Positions 33,959 to 43,418 of a stretch of DNA of 64,000 nt are shown here, in pieces. The position numbers and the translations under genes were made by a program. The DNA comes from Cellulomonas gilvus ATCC 13127. Lineage in GTDB: Bacteria; Actinomycetota; Actinomycetes; Actinomycetales; Cellulomonadaceae. Where the stretch lies: positions 62,001-126,000 of the forward strand of contig NC_015671.1 of the NCBI RefSeq assembly GCF_000218545.1, written 5' to 3'. The notes beneath the pieces were generated by a model that was given only the letters and a program-made list of their open reading frames with translations, ran no database searches and had not been told where the DNA came from. How positions within the stretch are numbered: the first letter of the stretch is position 1; the number at the start of each line of letters is the position of its first letter.

Positions 33959-35008
33959 TCAGCCGCCGATCGCGCTCATCGGGCGCCGGGGCTGCAGGAA
34001 CGTGGGGTCGTCGATGCCGTGCCCGGCCTTCTTGCCGGCCAGGCAGCGCCGGTACGCCTCGGCGAGGCCCTCCGCGACCTCGCCGTCCGGCGCCGTCCGC
34101 AGGATCTCGCGCGTGTCCACCTCGGCCTGCGAGAACAGGCATGCGCGCAGCTGGCCGTCGGCCGTGAGGCGCAGCCGGTCGCATGCGCCGCAGAACGGCG
34201 CGCTCACCGACGCGATGACGCCCACGGTCGCGGGCCCGCCGTCGACGTACCAGAGCTCGGCCGGTGCGGCACCGCGCCCCGGCACCTCGGTCAACGTGAA
34301 CGCCGCGGTCAGCCGCTCGAGGATCTCGGCCTGCGTCACCATGGCCGTGCGGTCCCACGTGTGCCCGCCGTCCAGCGGCATCTGCTCGATGAACCGCATC
34401 TGGTAGCCGCGCTCCACCGCGAACCGCGTGAGCGCCACCACCTCGTCGTCGTTGACGCCGCGCATCGCCACCGCGTTGATCTTGACCGGGTGCAGCCCCG
34501 CGGCGTCCGCGGCGGCGATGCCCGCGAGCGTCTCCACCAGGCGGTCGCGCCGGGTCAGCTCGGCGAAGCGCGCGCGGTCGAGCGTGTCCAGACTGACGTT
34601 GACGCGCTGCAGCCCCGCGTCGCGCAGCGGCGCCGCGAGCGCGGGCAGGCGCAGGGCGTTGGTGGTCAGCGAGACCTCGACCGGGGCGCCGTCGGGCGTG
34701 GTCAGCGCGGTCAGGCGGCGCACCACGTCCACCACGTCCACGCGCAGCAGCGGCTCGCCGCCCGTGAGCCGGATCTCGCGGATGCCCAGGTCCACGCCCA
34801 CCGCCGCGACGCGCACGATCTCGTCGGTGCTGAGCATGGTCGAGCGTGCGAGCCAGGGGACGCCCTCGGCGGGCATGCAGTACGTGCAGCGCAGCGAGCA
34901 GCGGTCCGTCAGGGAGATGCGCAGGTCGTGGTGCGCGCGCCCGAACCGGTCGACGAGCGTGCCGCGCGGTGTCGCGGCCGATCCGTCGCTGACCCCGGGG
35001 CCCGTCAC
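33959..35008 (-). CDS. moaA: GTP 3',8-cyclase MoaA
   Basis: 349 residues. The radical-SAM cluster motif is Cys37-x3-Cys41-x2-Cys44 (RCSLRCTYCMP); the second 4Fe-4S cluster uses Cys273, Cys276 and Cys290 (FCGACDRLRLT...LRACLF). TGGEPLLR binds SAM, and the protein ends in Gly-Gly as active MoaA must. It starts cofactor synthesis from GTP. The GTG start overlaps the moaE stop by 4 bp (GTGA), so moaE and moaA are coupled. Confidence 0.96.
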   Translation of the reverse strand: MTGPGVSDGSAATPRGTLVDRFGRAHHDLRISLTDRCSLRCTYCMPAEGVPWLARSTMLSTDEIVRVAAVGVDLGIREIRLTGGEPLLRVDVVDVVRRLTALTTPDGAPVEVSLTTNALRLPALAAPLRDAGLQRVNVSLDTLDRARFAELTRRDRLVETLAGIAAADAAGLHPVKINAVAMRGVNDDEVVALTRFAVERGYQMRFIEQMPLDGGHTWDRTAMVTQAEILERLTAAFTLTEVPGRGAAPAELWYVDGGPATVGVIASVSAPFCGACDRLRLTADGQLRACLFSQAEVDTREILRTAPDGEVAEGLAEAYRRCLAGKKAGHGIDDPTFLQPRRPMSAIGG

Positions 35009-35418
35009 AGGCCCACCCAGTGGTGCGTGCCGCCCGCCAGGAGCTCGCGCTTCCACACCGGCAGCTCGGCCTTGACCGTCTCCACCAGGGCGCGGCACGC
35101 GTCGAACGCCTGCGCGCGGTGCGCGGCGGCGACCGCGACCACGATCGCCGCCTCACCGACGCGCAGGTGACCCGTGCGGTGGCTGACCGCGACACCGAGC
35201 ACGTCGGGCTCGTCGGCCACGCGTCTGGCCAGGTCCGTCAGCACCGCACCCGCGTCCGGGTGCGCGCTGTAGTCGAGGCCCACCACCTCGCCCGTCACCG
35301 ACGGGTCGTGGTCCCGGACCAGCCCGACGAACGTCGCGACCGCCCCCGTGCGCGGCCCGCTCACGTGTTCCACGTGAAACAGCAGGTCAAGCGGCTGGTC
35401 GGTGACGGCCGCGATCAT
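35005..35418 (-). CDS. moaE: Molybdopterin synthase large subunit MoaE
   Basis: 137 residues. [34 protein letters not shown] is the substrate-binding hallmark; [32 protein letters not shown] and the end VWKRE with its conserved Lys complete the active site shared with MoaD. Start overlaps the mog-like gene by ATGA. Confidence 0.95.
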   Translation of the reverse strand: MIAAVTDQPLDLLFHVEHVSGPRTGAVATFVGLVRDHDPSVTGEVVGLDYSAHPDAGAVLTDLARRVADEPDVLGVAVSHRTGHLRVGEAAIVVAVAAAHRAQAFDACRALVETVKAELPVWKRELLAGGTHHWVGL

Positions 35419-35894
35419 GCGTGATCACCGCCCCGGACCTGGCTCAGCAGATGCGGCAGCAGCGGGAGCAGCACGCCCAGGCCCTCCGCGACGCCGCGCG
35501 GCGAACCGGGCAGGTTGACGAGCACGGCGCCCGACGCGGTGACCCCGACCAGACCGCGGCTCAGCACCGCGGTGGGCACGTCCGACGAGCGCCGCAGCAG
35601 ATCCGCGACACCCGGCAGCTCCTTGACCAGCAGCGGGCGCGTGCCCTCGGGCGTCTCGTCGCGCGGGCCGACGCCCGTCCCGCCCGAGGTCAGGACCAGG
35701 TGCGCACCGGCCGCCACCGCGGCCTCGAGCGCGCCGCGCACGCTCGTCGCGCCGTCGGGCACCACCACGGGCGCGTCCACCGCGAAGCCCGCGGCGCGCA
35801 GCCGCTCGGCGGCGGCAGGGCCCGAGAGGTCCTCACGCGTGCCGGCGGCGCTGCGGTCGGACACGACCACGACGACCGCCCGGGGGGTGCTCAC
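35415..35894 (-). CDS. mog: Molybdopterin adenylyltransferase (MogA/MoaB family)
   Basis: 159 residues, one MoCF-binding domain: [19 protein letters not shown] at the start, [31 protein letters not shown] with the TSGGTG and DxTPE motifs, and [16 protein letters not shown] near the end. It adenylates molybdopterin before MoeA adds molybdate. First gene of the minus-strand cofactor arm (mog-moaE-moaA). Confidence 0.92.
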   Translation of the reverse strand: MSTPRAVVVVVSDRSAAGTREDLSGPAAAERLRAAGFAVDAPVVVPDGATSVRGALEAAVAAGAHLVLTSGGTGVGPRDETPEGTRPLLVKELPGVADLLRRSSDVPTAVLSRGLVGVTASGAVLVNLPGSPRGVAEGLGVLLPLLPHLLSQVRGGDHA

Positions 35895-36063
35895 CCGGTC
35901 AGGCTAACCACGACCCGGTGCGGGGTGCGCGGCCGCCCACCGTGCAATCTCGGGCGCACGCCCACGGTCGGCCCTGGGACACCGCGACCGTGGCGCGAGG
36001 GAGCGGGTAGCCTGCTCGTGTGCGGCCGAGCCGCGCGCCCAACTGAACACGCTGCTCGAACCG

Positions 36064-36262
36064 AGGCGGGAGAGACCCGCGTGCGGGCGCCGAAGGAGCA
36101 ACCCTCCCCGGGAATCTCTCAGGCACCAGTACCGCCACGGCGAGGCAACTCTGGAAAGCGGCCGGAACGCACGGCCCACCGACGGTGCAAGCCGGCGCGC
36201 CCCGTAGGCGGACCGGCAAAACTCTCAGGTCGTCGCGCTGCGACGGATGACAGAGCGGGGAG
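36064..36262 (+). promoter_or_regulatory. Tandem glycine riboswitch
   Basis: Two glycine aptamers lie in series ahead of gcvP. The first shows GGGAGAGACC, GCGCCGAAGGAGCAA, GGAATCTCTCAGGCACC and AACTCTGGAAAGCGG; the second shows CCACCGACGGTGCAAG, CAAAACTCTCAGGT and GACAGAGCGGGG. These are the conserved cores of the gcvT-type element. In this family glycine binding turns on the cleavage system. The GGAG ribosome site of gcvP lies ~35 bp after the second aptamer. Confidence 0.93.
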
Positions 36263-36308
36263 TCCCAGCCCGTTCCGGCGACCCACCGGACGACCCCCGG
36301 AGCAGCCC

Positions 36309-39287
36309 GTGTCGATCGCCCCCACCTCAGGTCCCGCCTCCGCACCCGCGGCGCGGGAGTTCGCCGACCGGCACATCGGGCCGCGCGGCGACGAGACCGC
36401 GCGCATGCTCGCCACGGTCGGCTACCCGACGCTCGACGCGCTCGTCGACGCCGCGGTGCCCGCCTCGATCCGCAGCGCGCGTCCCCTGGACCTGCCCGAC
36501 GCGCGGGACGAGCACGAGGTGCAGGCCGCGCTGCGCGCGATCGCGGACCGCAACACGGTCCTGCGCCCGCTGATCGGCCAGGGCTACTACGGCACGCACA
36601 CGCCGCCGGTGATCCGCCGCAACGTGCTCGAGTCGCCCGCCTGGTACACCGCGTACACGCCCTACCAGCCCGAGATCAGCCAGGGCCGGCTCGAGGCGCT
36701 GCTCAACTTCCAGACGATGGTCGAGGACCTCACGGGCCTCGCGATCGCGAACGCGAGCCTGCTCGACGAGGCGACCGCGGTCGCGGAGGCGGCCGCGCTC
36801 ATGTGGCGCGCGCAGCGCGGCAAGGCGGGCACGGTCGTGCTCGACGACCAGCTGTTCCGGCAGTCGCTCGCGGTCACGGTCGGGCGTGCGCAGGCGATCG
36901 GCCTGACCGTGGTGGTGGCCGACCTCAGCCAGGGGCTGCCCGCGGTCGAGGGTGACCTGATCGGCCTCGTCGTGCAGCAGGTCGCGGCCTCCGGACAGGT
37001 GCGGGACCTCACCGACGTGATCGCGGCGGCCAAGGAGCGCGGCGGGCTCGTCACGGTCGCCGCGGACCTGCTGGCGCTCACGCTGTTGACCTCGCCCGGC
37101 ACGCTCGGCGCCGACGTCGCGGTCGGCTCGGCGCAGCGGTTCGGCGTCCCGCTGTTCGGCGGCGGCCCGCACGCGGCGTTCATGGCCGTGCGTGAGGGGC
37201 TCGAGCGCATGCTGCCGGGGCGGCTGGTCGGCGTCTCGGTGGACGCCGACGGCGCGCCCGCGTACCGGCTCGCGCTGCAGACGCGTGAGCAGCACATCCG
37301 GCGTGAGAAGGCCACGAGCAACATCTGCACCGCGCAGGCGCTGCTCGCGATCGTCGCGTCGATGTACGCGGTCTACCACGGGCCCGACGGCCTGCGTGCG
37401 ATCGCTGAGCGGACGCACCGGCACGCGGTGACCCTCGCCGCGCGGCTGCGCGACCTGGGCGTCGAGGTGGAGCACGACGTCGTGTTCGACACGGTGCGCG
37501 CGGTCGTCCCGGGCCGCGCGGCGGACGTCGTCGCGGCGGGGGTGCGCCAGGGCGTGAACCTGTGGGCGCCGGACGCGGACCACGTCCAGGCGAGCGTCGA
37601 CGAGACGACGGACGACGACGACGTCATGTCCGTGGTCCTGGCGTTCTTCGCGGCGGGTGCGACCGACGCCCCGTTCGGGACGGACGACGAGCAGTGGACC
37701 TCGCCCCGCGAGTCGTTCACGGTCCGCGGCGGCGCGTTCGCCTACAGCCCGATCGCGGTCTCGGCCGCGCTGCCGGACTGGGCGACGCGCACCGACGAGT
37801 ACCTCACGCACCCGGTGTTCCACGTGCACCGCTCCGAGACGGCGATGCTGCGGTACCTGCGTCGGCTGTCCGACCAGGACCTGGCGCTCGACCGCACGAT
37901 GATCCCGCTGGGCTCGTGCACCATGAAGCTCAACGCCACCGCGGAGATGGAGCCCATCTCCTGGCCGCAGTTCGCGGACGTGCACCCGTACGCCCCGGCC
38001 GAGCAGACGGCGGGCTACGCCCAGCTGGTCACGCAGCTGCAGGACTGGCTCGCGGAGATCACCGGGTACGCGGCGGTCTCGGTGCAGCCCAACGGCGGTT
38101 CGCAGGGCGAGTTCGCGGGGCTGCTGGCCATCAAGGCCTACCACCACGCACGCGGTCAGGCGCAGCGCGACGTGTGCCTCATCCCCGCCTCGGCGCACGG
38201 CACCAACGCCGCGTCGGCCGCGCTCGCGGGCCTGCGCGTCGTCGTCGTCGCGACGGCCGACGACGGCGAGATCCTGCTGGACGACCTGCGCGCGAAGCTC
38301 GAGCAGCACGGCCCGCAGGTCGCGGCGATCATGATCACGTACCCCTCGACGCACGGCGTGTTCGAGGCGCACGTGCGGGAGGTCTGCGACCTGGTGCACG
38401 AGGCCGGCGGCCAGGTCTACATCGACGGCGCCAACCTCAACGCGCTCGTCGGGCTCGCGCGGCCGGGAGAGCTGGGTGGCGACGTGAGCCACCTCAACCT
38501 GCACAAGACGTTCTGCATCCCGCACGGCGGGGGCGGGCCGGGCGTGGGCCCCGTCGCGGTCGCGGCGCACCTCGCGCCGTACCTGCCGGGCGACCCGACG
38601 ACGAGCCCCACGGCGCCGACGAGCGACGCCGACCCGGCGCTGCACGTCCCGCCGGTCTCGGCCGCGCCGTGGGGATCGGCCGGGATCCTGCCGATCTCCT
38701 GGGCGTACGTCGCGCTCATGGGCCCCGACGGCCTGCTGCGCGCCACCCAGGTGGCGGTGCTGGCCGCGAACTACCTGGCCACGCGCCTGCGCGAGCACTT
38801 CCCGGTGCTCTACACGGGTCCGAACGGCCTGGTCGCGCACGAGTGCATCCTCGACCTGCGCGGGCTGACCAAGGACACGGGCGTCACGGCCGAGGACGTC
38901 GCCAAGCGGCTCATGGACTACGGCTTCCACGCGCCCACGCTGAGCTTCCCGGTCGCCGGCACGCTCATGGTCGAGCCCACCGAGAGCGAGGACCTGGCCG
39001 AGCTCGACCGGTTCGTCGACGCGATGATCGCCATCCGCGCGGAGATCGACGAGGTCGCCGCGGGCACGTGGCCGCTCGAGGACTCGCCGCTGCGCCAGTC
39101 GCCGCACACCGCCGCATCGGTCACGGCCGACGAGTGGACGCACCCGTACGGCCGTGAGCGTGCGGCCTACCCGCTGCCCGGCCTGCGCCGCGGCAAGTAC
39201 TGGCCGCCCGTGCGGCGCATCGACGGCGCGCGCGGCGACCGCAACCTGGTCTGCTCGTGCCCGCCCGTCGAGGCGTTCGAGCAGTGA
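36309..39287 (+). CDS. gcvP: Glycine dehydrogenase (decarboxylating), P-protein
   Basis: 992 residues in one chain, as in enteric and actinobacterial P-proteins, slightly longer than average. PLP lysine is Lys733 in [19 protein letters not shown]. Start region [34 protein letters not shown] and [14 protein letters not shown] are characteristic. It decarboxylates glycine and loads aminomethyl onto GcvH. An insertion of ~20 residues ([17 protein letters not shown]) follows the PLP region. GTG start with CCCGGAGC upstream; directly behind the glycine riboswitch. Confidence 0.97.
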   Translation: MSIAPTSGPASAPAAREFADRHIGPRGDETARMLATVGYPTLDALVDAAVPASIRSARPLDLPDARDEHEVQAALRAIADRNTVLRPLIGQGYYGTHTPPVIRRNVLESPAWYTAYTPYQPEISQGRLEALLNFQTMVEDLTGLAIANASLLDEATAVAEAAALMWRAQRGKAGTVVLDDQLFRQSLAVTVGRAQAIGLTVVVADLSQGLPAVEGDLIGLVVQQVAASGQVRDLTDVIAAAKERGGLVTVAADLLALTLLTSPGTLGADVAVGSAQRFGVPLFGGGPHAAFMAVREGLERMLPGRLVGVSVDADGAPAYRLALQTREQHIRREKATSNICTAQALLAIVASMYAVYHGPDGLRAIAERTHRHAVTLAARLRDLGVEVEHDVVFDTVRAVVPGRAADVVAAGVRQGVNLWAPDADHVQASVDETTDDDDVMSVVLAFFAAGATDAPFGTDDEQWTSPRESFTVRGGAFAYSPIAVSAALPDWATRTDEYLTHPVFHVHRSETAMLRYLRRLSDQDLALDRTMIPLGSCTMKLNATAEMEPISWPQFADVHPYAPAEQTAGYAQLVTQLQDWLAEITGYAAVSVQPNGGSQGEFAGLLAIKAYHHARGQAQRDVCLIPASAHGTNAASAALAGLRVVVVATADDGEILLDDLRAKLEQHGPQVAAIMITYPSTHGVFEAHVREVCDLVHEAGGQVYIDGANLNALVGLARPGELGGDVSHLNLHKTFCIPHGGGGPGVGPVAVAAHLAPYLPGDPTTSPTAPTSDADPALHVPPVSAAPWGSAGILPISWAYVALMGPDGLLRATQVAVLAANYLATRLREHFPVLYTGPNGLVAHECILDLRGLTKDTGVTAEDVAKRLMDYGFHAPTLSFPVAGTLMVEPTESEDLAELDRFVDAMIAIRAEIDEVAAGTWPLEDSPLRQSPHTAASVTADEWTHPYGRERAAYPLPGLRRGKYWPPVRRIDGARGDRNLVCSCPPVEAFEQ

Positions 39288-39321
39288 GCGTCCCGTCGAC
39301 CGTCCGACCCGAGGAGCGCAT

Positions 39322-40455
39322 GTGACCCGGCTGTCCCCCCTGCACGACGAGCACGTCGCCCTGGGCGCCGCGCTGACCGACTTCGCGGGCTGGCAGATGC
39401 CCCTGCGCTACGGCTCGGACGTCGCGGAGCACACCGCGGTGCGCACGGCCGCGGGTCTGTTCGACCTGTCCCACATGGGTGAGCTCGAGCTGTCCGGGCC
39501 GGGTGCGGGCGATGCGCTCGACCGCGCGCTCGTCGGGAACCTGTCCGCGCTCGCGGTGGGCCGCGCGCGTTACACGATGATCTGCGCACCCGACGGCGGC
39601 GTGCTCGACGACCTCGTGGTCTACCGCCTCGAGGACGAGCGCTACCTCGTCGTCGCGAACGCCTCGAACGTCGCGGTGGTGCGTGACGCGCTGACCGAGC
39701 GACTCGCGGGCCGGCCCGACGCCACGCTCGAGGACCGGTCCGAGCAGACCGCGCTGATCGCGGTGCAGGGCCCGCTCGCCGAGCAGGTGGTGGGGGGCCT
39801 GGTGCCCGAAGCGACCGAGGCCCAGGCGGTGCGGGAGCTGCGGTACTACGCCGCGGTCCGCGCGACCGTGCAGGGGATCGACGCGCTCGTGGCCCGTACG
39901 GGCTACACGGGCGAGGACGGGTTCGAGCTGTTCGTGCCCGCCGACGAGGCCCCCGCGCTGTGGCGTGCGGTGCTCGCCGCGGGCGCGCCGCTGGGACTGG
40001 TGCCCGCGGGCCTGTCCGCGCGCGACTCGCTCCGGCTCGAGGCCGGCATGCCCCTGTACGGCAACGAGCTGGACCGGACCACCACCCCGCACGACGCGGG
40101 GCTCGGCCGGGTCGTCAGGCTCGACAAGGTCGACCGCGACGGGATGCCGCTGCCGTTCGTCGGCCGCGACGCGCTCGAGGCGCGTGCGCATGCGACGCCC
40201 GCGCGCACGCTCGTGGGCCTGCAGGGCCTGACGCGCCGTGCCGCGCGCCACGGCTACGACGTCGTCACCACCGGGGGCACGGTCGTCGGGACGGTCACGT
40301 CCGGCGCCCCGTCACCCACGCTCGGGCACCCCGTGGCGATGGCGTACGTGACGCCCGAGGTCGCCGCCGAGGGCACCGACCTGGCCGTTGACGTGCGCGG
40401 TCGGCACGAGGCCGTCCGGGTGGTCCCACTTCCCTTCTACCGCCGCGCGCGGTAG
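39322..40455 (+). CDS. gcvT: Glycine cleavage T-protein (aminomethyltransferase)
   Basis: 377 residues. SPLHDEHVALGAALTDFAGWQMPLRYGS at the start, FDLSHMGELELSGPGA, RTGYTGEDGFELFVPA and RDSLRLEAGMPLYGNELD are the folate-binding T-protein motifs. It transfers the one-carbon unit from GcvH to tetrahydrofolate. GTG 39322 is used, with GAGGAG upstream; an ATG at 39320 is in another frame. 34 bp after gcvP. Confidence 0.96.
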   Translation: MTRLSPLHDEHVALGAALTDFAGWQMPLRYGSDVAEHTAVRTAAGLFDLSHMGELELSGPGAGDALDRALVGNLSALAVGRARYTMICAPDGGVLDDLVVYRLEDERYLVVANASNVAVVRDALTERLAGRPDATLEDRSEQTALIAVQGPLAEQVVGGLVPEATEAQAVRELRYYAAVRATVQGIDALVARTGYTGEDGFELFVPADEAPALWRAVLAAGAPLGLVPAGLSARDSLRLEAGMPLYGNELDRTTTPHDAGLGRVVRLDKVDRDGMPLPFVGRDALEARAHATPARTLVGLQGLTRRAARHGYDVVTTGGTVVGTVTSGAPSPTLGHPVAMAYVTPEVAAEGTDLAVDVRGRHEAVRVVPLPFYRRAR

Positions 40456-40490
40456 ACCTCCCCTAGAGACACCGAGAGACGGAGCACCTC

Positions 40491-40862
40491 ATGGCTGATC
40501 TGCCGCCCGACCTGCAGTACACGCTCGAGCACGAGTGGCTCGCGCAGGGCACCCCGTCGACCGTCGGCATCACGTCGGTCGCGGCCGAGGCGCTCGGCGA
40601 CATCGTCTACCTCGAGCTGCCCGCGGTGGGCGAGACGATCACCGCCGGGGCCGTCGTCGGCGAGATCGAGTCGACCAAGTCGGTCTCCGAGCTGTACTCC
40701 CCGGTCACCGGCACGGTGGTCGAGGTCAACACCGCCGCGGTCGACGACCCGTCGGTGGTCAACACCGATCCGTACGGCGCCGGCTGGCTCCTCAAGGTCG
40801 AGGTGACCGAGGCCGGGCCGCTGATGTCAGCCGAGGAGTACGCCGCGCACGCGGCGGGCTGA
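40491..40862 (+). CDS. gcvH: Glycine cleavage H-protein
   Basis: 123 residues. Lipoyl attachment Lys63 lies in GEIESTKSVSELYSPVTG; YTLEHEWL and GDIVYLELPAVG are standard. The lipoyl arm shuttles between P-, T- and L-proteins. No lpd gene for the L-protein is present in the window, so the dehydrogenase is encoded elsewhere. No lipoate synthesis gene adjacent. Confidence 0.97.
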   Translation: MADLPPDLQYTLEHEWLAQGTPSTVGITSVAAEALGDIVYLELPAVGETITAGAVVGEIESTKSVSELYSPVTGTVVEVNTAAVDDPSVVNTDPYGAGWLLKVEVTEAGPLMSAEEYAAHAAG

Positions 40863-41176
40863 GGGGCCGCCGGGCGGGGTGGAACCCGTCGGGCGGGCAG
40901 GGGCACGGCAGTTCGGAGTGTGGTGCGGCGTGCGCGAGCACGCCCGTCCGGTCGACCGGGTGAAACGGTCGACCCCCGAGGGTCCGGGGTATCAGGCCGG
41001 ACCCGAACCGCTCATTGAGGGGCGCAGCTGGTGCCGCGCACCGTCCGAGAGAGACCCGGGAAAAGAAGTTCGGAAACCCGCGTCATGGGTCGTCACCCGG
41101 TCCCTCTCATCCGACGAAGCGCGCACCACTGGCACCTGGCCAGGTCGCCCGGTGCGCCGCCCGAACGGAGGACATC
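40863..41176 (+). other. Leader region of the small LuxR-type gene, with extended pairings
   Basis: No gene seen. GTCGACCG/CGGTCGAC arms (40951-40973) form an 8-bp stem. Further on GAGAGAGACC (41047-41056) pairs with GGTCCCTCTC (41099-41108), nine of ten bases, enclosing a rare A-rich loop (AAAAGAAGTTCGGAAAC). This reads like a structured 5' leader ending at the CGGAGGA ribosome site of the next gene. No known riboswitch recognised. Confidence 0.4.
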
Positions 41177-41407
41177 ATGAGCATGCTGGACAGCCACGGG
41201 ACCGTGACGGTCACCGAGAGCCTCACCCGTCGCGAGCGCGTGGTGCTCGCGGAGCTGGCGGAGGACGTCACCCTCGAGGAGATCGCGACGCGTCTGTTCG
41301 TCACCCGCAACACCGTCAAGTCGCAGGTCCGCAGCGTCTACCGCAAGATCGGCGCGTCGACCCGCGCGGAGGCGGTCGCCTGGGCCGTCGCGCACGGGAT
41401 CCGCTGA
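41177..41407 (+). CDS. Minimal LuxR-type HTH protein
   Basis: 76 residues: a short N-terminal tail followed by a complete GerE/LuxR helix-turn-helix: LTRRERVVLAELAEDVTLEEIATRLFVTRNTVKSQVRSVYRKIG and the dimer helix STRAEAVAWAVAHGIR. No receiver, PAS or ligand domain, so activity must be set by its own level or by a partner. CGGAGGA precedes the ATG. Stand-alone effectors of this size (GerE-like) control development or stress genes elsewhere; targets unknown here. The long leader suggests post-transcriptional control. Confidence 0.9.
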   Translation: MSMLDSHGTVTVTESLTRRERVVLAELAEDVTLEEIATRLFVTRNTVKSQVRSVYRKIGASTRAEAVAWAVAHGIR

Positions 41408-41562
41408 GGCCGACGCTGCACCCGACGCCCCACCCGCGCCGCACGGACCTCGCCCCCCCACGCGAACCGCCCGGCACGCACCCGCGGGACCTGCACCCGC
41501 GCACCCGCCCCCACCTGACCAGCCGCGCCGCCCACGACGACGAAGCCGCGCACGGCACGACG

Positions 41563-41594
41563 AACGGCCCGCCCCATCGCCGGGGCGGGCCGTT
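41563..41594. terminator. Terminator hairpin after the LuxR-type gene
   Basis: 13-bp perfect stem (AACGGCCCGCCCC with GGGGCGGGCCGTT), 6-nt loop, between the HTH gene and the Nudix gene. An outer ACGACGAA/TTCGTCGT pairing can extend it. Confidence 0.75.
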
Positions 41595-41643
41595 CCGCCG
41601 TTCGTCGTCGGCGGGGGTGGTGCGGGCCTGGCACACTCGCGCC

Positions 41644-42051
41644 ATGTCACCTGTGCTCGTCGTCGCGGCCGCGATCGTGGACGACCTCGACCGGCCCGAC
41701 GAGCTGCTCGCGGCGCGGCGGGCGACCCCCGCGAGCCTTGCCGGGAGGTGGGAGTTCCCCGGCGGGAAGGTGGACGGCGACGAGACGCCCGAGGCCGCGC
41801 TGCACCGCGAGATCCGCGAGGAGCTGGGCGTGCGCATCGCGCTGGGTGCCGAGGTCGTCGGGCCCGACGAGGGGATGTGGCGGCTCTCGGAGAAGTACGT
41901 CATGCGGCTGTGGTGGGCCGAGCTGGTCGCGGGAGTGCCCGAGCCGCTCGTGGAGCATGACGCGCTGCGCTGGTTGCCGCGCTCCCGCTGGCTGGACGTG
42001 CCGTGGCTCGACGCCGACGTGCGCATCGTGGAGCACCTCGACGGCCTCTGA
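41644..42051 (+). CDS. Nudix hydrolase (MutT-like, 8-oxo-dGTP type)
   Basis: 135 residues. The Nudix box is complete: GGKVDGDETPEAALHREIREELGV, with G-x5-E-x7-REIREELGV. VLVVAAAIVDDLDRPDELLAARR and LAGRWEFPGGKV match MutT proteins that sanitise oxidised nucleotides. The WEFPGGK entry favours an 8-oxo-dGTP or related NTP pyrophosphohydrolase. Convergent with the aminotransferase/beta-lyase gene, 29 bp between stops. Confidence 0.92.
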   Translation: MSPVLVVAAAIVDDLDRPDELLAARRATPASLAGRWEFPGGKVDGDETPEAALHREIREELGVRIALGAEVVGPDEGMWRLSEKYVMRLWWAELVAGVPEPLVEHDALRWLPRSRWLDVPWLDADVRIVEHLDGL

Positions 42052-42080
42052 CCTGGTGGTTCAGCCGTGGGCGAACGGCA

Positions 42081-43214
42081 TCACGGCGCGATCGCCGCGA
42101 TGCGGCGCACCGCCTCGGTGAGGATCGCGGGGGACGTGGCGATGTTGAGCCGGACGTGTCCGGCCCCCGGCGCCCCGAACGTCGGACCGGGGTTCACCGC
42201 CACGCGCGCCTCGCGCAGCAGCACGCGGGCCGGGTCCTCGACGCCCGGCAGCACCGCGCGCAGGTCCAGCCACGCGAAGTAGGTGCCCGCGCCGGGCGTC
42301 CACCGAGCGCCCGGCAGGTGTTCGTCGAGCAGCGCGCGCAGGTGCACCCGATTGCCGCGCAGCTCGGTCAGCACCTGGTCCAGCCACGGCCCGCCCTCGC
42401 GCAGCGCCGCGCAGTGTGCGACCACCGGCACGTGCCCCACGCCGTGCTCCACCAGCTCGTCGATGCGTGCCAGGTCCGCCACCGCATCCGACCCCGGCAC
42501 GGCCACGGCCGCCTTGAGGCCCGCCAGGTGGAACGCCTTCGAGGCCGAGTGCAGCGCGATCGCGTGCGGGATCACCGTGGTCGCGGGCGTGAACGAGCCG
42601 TCGAGCGTGAGCGGTGCGTGCACCTCGTCGACCACCACGCGGACCCCGTGCCGGACGGCGAGCTCGCCGACCGCGCGCAGCTCGTCGGACGTGTGGACCG
42701 TGCCGGTCGGGTTCTGCGGGTGGCACAGCAGGAACGCCGCGGGTCGGCCGCCCGCCGTCGCCGTGCCGAACGCCGCCTCGAGCGCGGCCAGGTCCAGCCG
42801 GTGGTCCGCACCGAGCGGTGCCTCGATCACGTGCCGGCCCGCGCGGCGCAGGTACGCCCAGAACGGCGGGTACACGGGTGGGTTCACGACGACCGCGTCG
42901 CCCGGGCCGGTCAGCAGGCCGACCATCTCGACGACGCCCGCCATGATCTCCGGCACCAGCCGCATGGCCGACGGCTGGGTGGTCCAGCCCCAGCGACGCT
43001 GCGCGAACCCCGCGAACGCCTCCTGGTAGGCCGTGCCCACCGGGTAGCCGGTGTCGCCGCGGCGGACGGCGTCGCTGACCGCCCGGACCACGGGCTCGCA
43101 CACCTCGACGTCCATCTCGGCGACCCACAGCGGGAGCACGTCCTCGGGGTACTGCCGCCACTTGGCGCTGGTCCGGGTGCGGAGCTCCGTCACCGGCACG
43201 TCGAAGATCGCCAC
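42081..43214 (-). CDS. MalY/PatB-type PLP-dependent C-S beta-lyase
   Basis: 377 residues. LPLWVAEMDVEVCEPVVRAV, the conserved MalY/PatB block, distinguishes it from ordinary transaminases. PLP lysine is Lys226 in SASKAFHLAGLKAA; also CHPQNPTGTV and VVVDEVHAPLT. Such enzymes cleave cystathionine to homocysteine, pyruvate and ammonia. The place downstream of metF-metE on the same strand fits a role in methionine supply. GTG start. The repeats at 43245-43399 occupy the gap to metE. Confidence 0.9.
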   Translation of the reverse strand: MAIFDVPVTELRTRTSAKWRQYPEDVLPLWVAEMDVEVCEPVVRAVSDAVRRGDTGYPVGTAYQEAFAGFAQRRWGWTTQPSAMRLVPEIMAGVVEMVGLLTGPGDAVVVNPPVYPPFWAYLRRAGRHVIEAPLGADHRLDLAALEAAFGTATAGGRPAAFLLCHPQNPTGTVHTSDELRAVGELAVRHGVRVVVDEVHAPLTLDGSFTPATTVIPHAIALHSASKAFHLAGLKAAVAVPGSDAVADLARIDELVEHGVGHVPVVAHCAALREGGPWLDQVLTELRGNRVHLRALLDEHLPGARWTPGAGTYFAWLDLRAVLPGVEDPARVLLREARVAVNPGPTFGAPGAGHVRLNIATSPAILTEAVRRIAAIAP

Positions 43215-43244
43215 CCCCCGACGCTACCCGCCCCATCCCACCCC

Positions 43245-43399
43245 CCGACCTGGCGGTCATCTACCAGTTCGGCGACGGGAACGGCGCGGGCCCCCCACCC
43301 CACCCCGCCGACCTGGCGGATAACTACCAGTTCGGCGAGGGGGAAGGGTCGGGTTCGCCCACCCCGCGCCGCCGACCTGGCGGATAACTGCCAGGTCGG
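43245..43399. repeat. Three palindromic repeats, 63-64 bp period, between metE and the beta-lyase
   Basis: A 28-bp unit occurs at 43245-43272, 43308-43335 and 43372-43399. All share CCGACCTGGCGG at the left and a CCAG-TCGG right arm; copy 3 is a perfect dyad (CCGACCTGGC with GCCAGGTCGG, 8-nt loop GGATAACT), copies 1 and 2 carry AACTGG-type arms with G-U pairs or mismatches. G-rich linkers (GCGAGGGGGA) repeat as well. They may act as terminator, mRNA-end stabiliser or REP-like element. Confidence 0.7.
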
Positions 43400-43418
43400 C
43401 GAGGGGGAGGGTGGGGCG

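Noticed and set aside
36327-39143. Antisense frame of about 940 codons across gcvP
   Set aside because: Shadow of gcvP, whose identity is beyond doubt.
43245-43399. Three regularly spaced repeats taken as a mini CRISPR array
   Set aside because: Only three units, spacers are similar G-rich sequence and not unique, and no cas gene is near.
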